64,000 nucleotides of DNA from Strigamia acuminata (lineage: Eukaryota > Arthropoda > Chilopoda > Geophilomorpha > Linotaeniidae): contig OX442318.1 of NCBI GenBank assembly GCA_949358305.1, forward strand, positions 5,070,501 to 5,134,500, read 5' to 3'. The notes under the pieces were generated by a model. The model made no database searches, had not been told where the DNA came from, and worked only from the letters and a program-made list of their open reading frames with translations. The position numbers and the translations under genes were made by a program. Positions 59,401 to 64,000 of this stretch are shown one piece after another; position 1 is the stretch's first letter; each line of letters opens with the position of its first letter.

Positions 59401-59466
59401 CTCTTTCTAATGCACATTATTAATTACATTATTAATCGCATAATTTCCTTTATTGGAAAAAAATAA
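52967..59466 (+). CDS. Tandem-fused (two-subunit) DEG/ENaC channel, complete, 11 exons, 783 aa
   Basis: Exons: 52967-53437, 53547-53616, 53719-53810, 53881-53967, 54423-54526, 56388-57165, 57861-57936, 58005-58087, 58155-58253, 58921-59030, 59085-59466. They total 2352 bases, divisible by three, with no internal stop. The product is a plasma-membrane sodium-channel-type protein of the degenerin/ENaC/ASIC family with two full subunits in one chain. Unit 1: TM1 about 44-64, extracellular domain with WGTC and a Cys-rich block, TM2 about 354-378 with the GxS filter (GFS 369-371). Linker about 379-423. Unit 2: TM1 about 424-442, post-TM1 TYPNIIVCP, Cys-rich block, TM2 about 742-768 with GVS 759-761, then a short tail. 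The usual N-terminal HG gating motif is not evident in either unit. Weakest calls: ends of exons 3 and 8. Confidence 0.85.
53547..53616 (+). CDS. Double DEG/ENaC exon 2
   Basis: The acceptor TATTATTTAAG and the donor ACTA|GTTAAG (phase 0 in, 1 out) bound 70 bases. It encodes LKHSLTPWGTCTQVT, which corresponds to the family's conserved G-x-C-(Y)-x-x-N segment. It is conserved in the paralogue at 62127-62196. Confidence 0.75.
53719..53810 (+). CDS. Double DEG/ENaC exon 3
   Basis: The acceptor TTAAACTAG adds GT to the split Ser codon, reading NRSLLEDEITMPIKFDVEIP. The 3' end is placed at ATAACA|GTACAG (phase 0), the only phase-compatible donor that keeps most of the paralogue's conserved sequence; an earlier CAT|GTGTCT donor is possible. 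Confidence 0.65.
53881..53967 (+). CDS. Double DEG/ENaC exon 4
   Basis: The acceptor TTATTGATAG and the donor ACTCAA|GTAAGA bound 29 codons, phase 0-0, encoding TDKPFDFQTILVVQVG and IQIQITQ, beta-strand text of the extracellular palm. Matches exon 9 of unit 2 and the paralogue exon at 62461-62547. Confidence 0.8.
54423..54526 (+). CDS. Double DEG/ENaC exon 5: start of Cys-rich block, unit 1
   Basis: The acceptor TTTTTGCAG and the donor GCCTGCTG|GTAAGA (phase 0 in, 2 out). Four Cys (CVP, SCGIQC, AC) in the spacing typical of the DEG/ENaC Cys-rich region. The following intron holds the Tc1-like foldback element. Confidence 0.85.
54555..55849. mobile_element. Tc1-like foldback element, 1295 bp, with TA target duplication
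   Basis: Ends CAACTCCTTGCCAAAAAAAT and its inverted partner at 55849 are flanked by TA (54553-54554, 55850-55851). Arms of about 460-510 bp (54555-55040 and 55330-55849) are inverted copies of each other. The paralogous intron (near 63380) reads TTACTATAATATATTTC without the element, which is the empty site. The arms differ by a roughly 30-base block (TTCAGCAGGATTTGGCTCCT and following) present only in the right arm. Confidence 0.92.
55026..55358 (-). pseudogene. Tc1/mariner-type transposase fragment
   Basis: The minus-strand frame encodes RKPLLTQKQRQKRVKWTSED, VIFSDELRFCI (the second catalytic Asp region, FSDE), VWRTKDEAYHP and PSSVMIWGCI, standard Tc1 transposase landmarks, then stops. The expected third acidic region (QQDLAPAHVS) is found only in the right arm on the plus strand, out of continuity. 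The N-terminal DNA-binding domain is absent. A dead copy. Confidence 0.85.
55876..56025. mobile_element. Palindromic MITE (GCGCGACGTGTAATTGTCGG ends), copy 1
   Basis: The left half CGAGCGCGACGTGTAATTGT is inverted at the right end (ACAATTACTAAGCGCGAGGT); central AGATCACGAGTG repeats. It also lies in the paralogous intron (from 63403), so it predates the locus duplication. Confidence 0.75.
56070..56315. mobile_element. MITE with GAGATTAGGCCTAACAAAAC ends, complete
   Basis: Inverted ends of about 40 bases: GAGATTAGGCCTAACAAAAC.. and ..GTTTTGTTAGGCCTAATCTC, about 245 bp. A truncated copy sits in intron 9 of the same gene (58441-58565). Confidence 0.85.
56388..57165 (+). CDS. Double DEG/ENaC exon 6: the fusion exon (TM2 of unit 1 + linker + TM1 of unit 2)
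   Basis: The acceptor CCCACGAG completes a Trp codon from exon 5; the donor AAAGAC|GTAAGT ends it in phase 0. 259 codons without a stop. Order: Cys-rich block (CHNIC, DCNCTKSC), pre-TM2 (YELISLLSDFGGNLG), TM2 with GFS, a basic linker with a likely helix (ERRQKLKMLIQKMEEEKA), TM1 of unit 2 (WIYTIYVGCSLLCCYML), then TEVTYPNIIVCPGP, the hallmark post-TM1 sequence. Because all of this is in one exon, the fusion does not depend on splice prediction. Confidence 0.93.
57301..57673. mobile_element. CCCATTGGTCGAG-family MITE in intron 6
   Basis: The ends GTGGCCTTTCTCCCATTGG and CAATGGGAGAAAGGCCAC are inverted. Interior matches 38681-39046 in inverted order (ACACCAGTAAAATGGC, GATCGATTGCAATGTCTGG). Confidence 0.85.
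57861..57936 (+). CDS. Double DEG/ENaC exon 7 (unit 2, homologue of exon 2)
   Basis: The acceptor CTTTATCCAG and the donor CATTTC|GTAAGT bound 76 bases, phase 0 in and 1 out like exon 2. The peptide includes NPNKSMLNYTDGVCTKHSF, whose DGVC aligns with WGTC of unit 1. Confidence 0.75.
58005..58087 (+). CDS. Double DEG/ENaC exon 8 (unit 2, homologue of exon 3)
   Basis: The acceptor TTTGGAAG and the donor TCAAAT|GTAATT, phase 1 in and 0 out, encode EKCRAITGLFIAVMEVNNIC. A shorter version ending at 58045 (ATTGCG|GTAATG) is also in phase; the longer one fits the size of exon 3 better. Confidence 0.55.
58155..58253 (+). CDS. Double DEG/ENaC exon 9 (unit 2, homologue of exon 4)
   Basis: The acceptor CATTGTTTCAG and the donor ATAAAG|GTAAAA bound 33 codons, phase 0-0. 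GDPNFPHSLSVDLLSQQTLL aligns with DKPFDFQTILVVQVGTQVDI of exon 4. Confidence 0.75.
58254..58920. other. Intron 9 of the double DEG/ENaC gene
   Basis: It holds the truncated GAGATTAGGCCTAAC MITE (58441-58565) and otherwise AT-rich sequence. Several CAG-ended pyrimidine tracts (58716, 58794) precede only short frames with early stops and are not accepted as exons. Confidence 0.5.
58921..59030 (+). CDS. Double DEG/ENaC exon 10 (unit 2, homologue of exon 5)
   Basis: The acceptor AATATTTCAG and the donor CTGTGCAG|GTCAGA, phase 0 in and 2 out exactly like exon 5. Four Cys (NPC, HLCKQNC, LC) in matching order to exon 5 and two sequon-like NKT/N sites. Confidence 0.8.
59085..59466 (+). CDS. Double DEG/ENaC exon 11: C-terminal exon with TM2 of unit 2
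   Basis: The acceptor TCGTCTTCAG; stop TAA at 59464-59466. It encodes the end of the Cys-rich block (ECGCARPC), the pre-TM2 FLYSFEALISDVGNTL, TM2 with LGVSMLFLMHIINYI and a six-residue basic tail. AATAAA-like signals follow within ten bases. The short tail has no PY motif. Confidence 0.9.
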
Positions 59467-59587
59467 AAACAATAAAAAACATTAAACATTAAAGCCCTCA
59501 CACTTGGGCATCGTTGTCCGAATACCATTTCGCCAGTGCTGTGCTTCACATCACGATCCACAGGGTGCTCACGTCCCCTTGAACTTG

Positions 59588-61225
59588 AGAGCTTCTCGTG
59601 TGTACAACTGATCAATTTTAGTAGTAATCATAATTAAACAGTTTTGTCCTAAAAAAATAAATTATGGTACCGGTACTTAAATAAATTGCTCGACATTTTC
59701 TTACGACTAACAATGACTACGCCTACTCCATTAACTTTTATAACAATTTTTATCTATTTTCATTGCCGCTAGAGTGTCCTACTCCATAGGTCAACCTTGA
59801 CCAATTGTAACGTTTTGGCGCTCTTACGAGCACCGCCACCTACTTGTCAATTTGAATCAAATCACTCTGTTTAGTTTAGCATAGCCGACATGTTGCTTTT
59901 CTTGACCAGTACTTCGATCACCATTCATCAAGCATAAATACACATCAGCCACAATGTTTTTTAAGTTTTGCCACGTGTAGATTGTTAATTCATTATTGCA
60001 CGTGCATTTATTGCAGCATTCCAAACCAACAGCAGCATTCGAAAGTAATACAATCGATCAATAGAAATTCAGAATTAAAGTTTTTTTTAATGCATTTTGC
60101 CATAAAAAGAAATTAAACTAACTACCATGATCACATGTTAGATATTTTATTACTACTGTGTAATTCCTGTTATCTTATTGTCCATTAAACTTCAAAGTAA
60201 TGACCAAACTACACACATTTTTATTATGGTAATTAGAGCAGTCAACAACATTGATAAGAGCAAATAAGAATCAATTTTGTGCACAACTAGGATACTTACT
60301 TGCAGACTGAGTAAGTGAGAAAACCTGCTCATTTATAATAACAGTTGAATACTTTTATTTTTTTAAATATCGATCTGGATTTTTGTCATTTCAATTTTAA
60401 ATTTGTACACAGTTCAAACTGAAACCAAGGTCCCACTAGGTGCGAAACAAAAACGTGATTGGTCATCTAAAGCCACAAAGGTATTGCCATCTAATGAATA
60501 TTTTTTTGGAAGTGTAGCAACAAGGAAAATATAAGTTGTAAAATTCAGGTTATTAATTGGTGAAGGAAAAAAATGTGTAAAAACAAGGTAAACAAGTGGA
60601 AGATACTAAAATTGAGAATATTAGTTTTGTTTTGGAGATAAAGTCACGAAGGGAAGGGGGAAAATAAACGTGCTTATAGTTGACAGGACATTGTAGCAGA
60701 CAAAGCAGAAAAATTTGTAGGGAGTTAGTCATGGTTTGTATTGTTTGTATTCAAACTTTGACAATTTGTATTCCGTTACAGTAGAACTAGAATAAACCTT
60801 GGTTTTCCAATGTGCTGTCAACTATATACCAACAGCACACTTTTGAAAATTTGAATTTTTTTCTTCAGATTCTGTTAGTATTCAGTTAGTATTCATTTGT
60901 AACGTATAAATTATCATTTGTATTGGTTTGCAACTAATTCTGTGCTGCCAACTTGATGCTGGATTGCACTCTCCCAAATTCAGTTTTTATTTAACATAAT
61001 ATGTTAGTACTCTGTTAGTACTCTTTTGTAATGCTCAAATGGACATTTGTATTGGTTTACAAAAGCCACCCCTGAACTTATAAGAATTTAACCAATGCAC
61101 ATCACTTCTGCAAATTTAGCATAAACTTGGCAGAAAGAACCAATTCTTTAGATTCCTCAGAATACGCATGTGAATTTCTTCAAGCAATACTTTATTTTCT
61201 CTTCTAGATAATATAAATAACAGCA
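59588..61225 (+). repeat. Upstream segment of the DEG/ENaC tandem duplication, copy 2
   Basis: Homologous to 51944-52966 in order (CTTCTCGTGTG, ACTACGCCTACT, GTTTTGCCACGTGTAGATTG, AACCAACAGCAGCATTCGAA). Extra blocks at 59770-59950 and 60600-61080 are absent from copy 1; the latter contains an internal tandem repeat of the CTGTTAGTATTCATTTGTAA segment. Confidence 0.8.
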
Positions 61226-63351
61226 ATGTCTTATCAAAGCATACTCCGGAGAAATCGTCGTGTTTTAAGAACTTTAGTCATTGATTTAATCAATGAAGGC
61301 AAGAATGTGGCACCGGAGTTTTATATCATCGTAGATCGTACAAGAAAGTACAAATTTAGAATTTTTTGGACAATGCTTGTCATCTTCTGTTTGCTCATCT
61401 ATTCTTACCAAATGTATGATCGCATCTCATACTTCATAACAAGCCGAAAAGTTGTTGATGTGTTTCAACGGAAGTTGAACCACATGAAATTCTTGCCTGT
61501 TTCCACATGCACACAACAGAATACTTACACCTTGGAGTTTTTTAAAAGCAATACCGATAGAATAAATTCCTTTGAAGGCTTAGCGCCACTGACTACCATC
61601 TTACGATATCCTGATGCTAACCTGACAGAAGTGTGGAATTTACAGAATCGTATCAACATAATTAAAAAGTTGACATTGGGAAAATCAAATTACAAGGTAT
61701 AATTGTGTTCACACATAAAGTCTGTTTACAAAAACTTGTGTAAACTCTCATTGGCTATTGATCAATTCCTGCCATTCCGTTGTAGTCAGTTTTAGACTTG
61801 GCGACAGAGAGCTCCGACCGATGAAATTACTGACACAAACCAGGAATGGCTAATGCATACTAACCATATCGCGACTAAATAAGTGCCCAATTCCCCAACA
61901 AACTAAAAAAAACAGTTAAAGTGAGGTTTGCAGGGGGAGGGGTGAGTCAAGGGGGACGCTGGGCCCCCTTGTTAAGAAAAAATCAAAGAACACGCGAAAA
62001 ACCAAGAAACAGCATTAGTCACTCCTTGCTGAGGAGCCCCCTGTCCCCAACGTTATGTCCCCAATATTATGTAAACAGAATATATAATATTTATAACTGT
62101 TAATTCTTCTTTTTCTATTATTGAAGCCTAACAGACCTTTGGGGTTCCAACTAAAACATAGCATTACACCATGGGGTACATGCACACAAGTGAATAGTTA
62201 AGTATTACAAAACAAGGGCTTCCTAAACTGTGGATTGCAACCTAACAACACATCTGATTAATCCGATTCATATCTTGTAATATTGTATTTTAAACTAGGT
62301 AATAGATCATTGCTAGAAGACGAGATTACTATGCCAATAAAACTTGATGTAGAAATACCTCATGTGTTTGCTGATAATGGTGCTATAACAGTACAGTATT
62401 ACAGAAGAGATTTTCTTCTCGCTTAAAAGGCCGATAGATTTTGTTTATTGTTATTGATAGATATCGACTGATAAACCGTTTGATTATCAAGCCATCTTGT
62501 TTGTGCAAGTTGGAACACAAGTAGATATTCAGATTCAAATTACTCAAGTAAGAATAAAGTACAGTACTGCCATTACAACATTACAGGATTGTAAAAAGTC
62601 ACTTATGAACACAAGGTGAAAATACCGTATTTTACTGATTAAGAGTCACCCACGAATTGTAGCTGCCCTCCAATAGTAGCCAAGAATACCGTATGTTTGC
62701 AAAAGTATGGTATTGTTTCCGTATTTAACCTCACGAACAATGATACGGTTTGTTCGTGACGTTCAGACATCGTTTGGTTACATTAAACAAATGTAACAAA
62801 CGAAAAACCAAAATTGTTATTGCTGATAAAAATGGCAGTTTTGAATAAGAGCCGCAACTCTAAATCGATAAAATACGGTATTTATAATAATACGAGTATT
62901 TCAACGTATGAATAAGATTCTCCATTGTGAGAAGCATTTGCCAATGTTACAGAAATAGAGGTTTTGCGATTGCACTTTTTATAAGTATATCTTATAACTT
63001 ATAGATTTACGAGCTAAGTTATACAAAGTCATTATAAGTTATAAGCTTAAGTTATAAGTTCATTCATTTTGTGATTGCACTTGTTTGTAACATATAACTT
63101 TTACATATAAAAACTAAAAGTGACATCTGTTGCAACAATTAGTCATTAATGTAATTGCTGTTAAAACCTTGAAAAGGGGCTTCTAAATTTGATTACTTGA
63201 TTATTTGATTATTTCATTTCATAACGGTTTAAAGAATATTTTTGCAGTTTCACTCCTTAAGCAGTACAAAAGATCCATGCGTGCCATTGGATAAGTTTCT
63301 ATCATGCGGTATTCAATGTGTTATCAGCAAATATGATAACGATGCCTGCTG
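61226..63351 (+). CDS. Paralogous DEG/ENaC gene, first five exons (rest off the right edge)
   Basis: Exons 61226-61696, 62127-62196, 62299-62390, 62461-62547 and 63248-63351 have the same sizes (471, 70, 92, 87, 104) and phases as exons 1-5 of the gene at 52967. No frameshift or stop is seen, substitutions are mostly single-base and the Cys pattern is kept (CVP, SCGIQC, AC), so it looks functional. Whether it is also a two-subunit protein cannot be known here, because the equivalent of fusion exon 6 lies past 64000. Intron 4 has gained a TACCGTA MITE (62623-62880). Confidence 0.85.
62623..62880. mobile_element. TACCGTATTTTACTG MITE, uninterrupted 258-bp copy
   Basis: Inverted ends TACCGTATTTTACTGATTAA and TAAATCGATAAAATACGGTA. 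It carries the empty TTAA site of the insertion seen at 44240-44624. It lies in intron 4 of the second DEG/ENaC gene and is absent from the corresponding intron of the first. Confidence 0.9.
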
Positions 63352-63402
63352 GTAAGATGTTTGTGTGCCTATTACTATAATATATTTCTCAGAGGCAATA
63401 TA

Positions 63403-63482
63403 CCAAGCGCGACGTGTAATTGTCGAAATAATTAAGTCAGCACTCATCTTCTTGCCTGATAACATCACGAGTGATCTTATCT
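63403..63482. mobile_element. Left half of the GCGCGACGTGTAATTGTCG palindromic MITE, copy 2
   Basis: It corresponds to 55876 onward in the paralogous intron; homology ends at 63482 where the CGACG array begins. Confidence 0.7.
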
Positions 63483-63489
63483 GCGGAAA

Positions 63490-63695
63490 ACACCAGAATA
63501 GCGACGCTGAAAAGAGCAACGTCGCTCAAATGAAGCGCAATTTCGCTTCGTTTTAGCGTCGCTGAAATTAACGACGCCTCGTAAGAGCGACGCCGTGTAA
63601 GTGCGTCGCACGTAAGAACGACGCCGTGAAAGTGCGTCGCACGTTGGAGCGACGCATCGTATTAGCGACGCACGTTTGAACGACGTACCGTATTA
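63490..63695. repeat. CpG-rich 16-bp palindromic tandem array
   Basis: About ten 15-17-bp units alternate GAGCGACGCCGTGTAA and GTGCGTCGCACGTAAG forms, so each unit is nearly its own reverse complement. CpG density is far above the rest of the window. Confidence 0.85.
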
Positions 63696-63843
63696 TTCTG
63701 AATAACAATGGTACTATTTTGTGGGTACCCCCAGTTACCGTAAAATTCAAGTGTTATTTCCATGATCTCCCTTCATTTCCAGTTGATGAGCACGAATTTA
63801 TTATTAAGTACGGCAGTTGGACTTATGATGGGTTTATGGTGTA

Positions 63844-64000
63844 CAGTCGAAACTCTTTATAACGAATCGCATGGGATCGGACGAATCGATTCGTTATAGC
63901 GAGAATTCGTTAAAACGAAGTAGGTGAAAAAATCAAATTTTAGTACCAAACACTATTTTTTTGTAAACCTTGATTACCACTTGCAAGTTTCATGTTAATT
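63844..64000 (+). mobile_element. Tigger/pogo-like element, left end only (window edge)
   Basis: A TA precedes CAGTCGAAACTCTTTATAAC, followed by ATTCGTTATAGCGAGAATTC subterminal repeats; the same family as 42888-43432. It continues beyond 64000. Confidence 0.7.

Overview
The window is strongly AT-rich animal nuclear DNA: genes are split into short exons with GT..AG introns, and most of the sequence is introns plus small transposons and satellites. Interstitial (TTAGG)n/(CCTAA)n runs, the arthropod-type telomere motif, together with a protostome-style neuropeptide receptor and DEG/ENaC channel genes, suggest an arthropod. I cannot name the species.

Layout. (1) 1-10430, minus strand: the 5' part of a class A peptide GPCR (four coding exons seen, gene runs off the left edge). 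A GC-richer segment at about 35.8-36.1 kb ending in a good donor may be a distant 5' noncoding exon of this or another minus-strand gene. (2) 4444-4699, plus strand: an isolated GC-rich exon with a PPAY motif and a hydrophobic segment, inside a receptor intron. (3) 23195-29834, plus strand: several phase-compatible coding exons ending at a stop and polyA signal near 30.05 kb; product not recognised. (4) 41435-42037, minus strand: three phase-compatible 3' exons with a stop; product not recognised. (5) 46561-50900, minus strand: weaker candidate exons with a promoter-like 5' end. (6) 52967-59466, plus strand: a complete 11-exon DEG/ENaC gene. (7) 61226-63351, plus strand: the first five exons of a paralogue, running off the right edge.

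The most striking object is the gene at 52967-59466. Eleven exons join into one uninterrupted 783-codon frame holding two complete DEG/ENaC subunits head to tail. Exon 6 alone (56388-57165) carries the end of subunit 1 (Cys-rich domain, TM2, GFS filter), an approximately 45-residue cytosolic linker, and the start of subunit 2 (TM1 and post-TM1 region), with no stop between them. Exons 2-5 of unit 1 match exons 7-10 of unit 2 in order, phase and approximate size, so the gene probably arose by internal duplication. The locus was later duplicated in tandem with an offset of about 8.3 kb.

The rest is rich in mobile DNA: hAT-like MITEs with 8-bp target duplications, TTAA-flanked (piggyBac-like) MITEs, Tigger/pogo-like TIR elements, a Tc1-like foldback element whose empty site survives in the paralogous intron, two 5S-rRNA-derived segments, tRNA-derived segments, a 1-kb near-perfect palindrome, and several minisatellites. 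All exon models come from reading by eye and have no transcript support.
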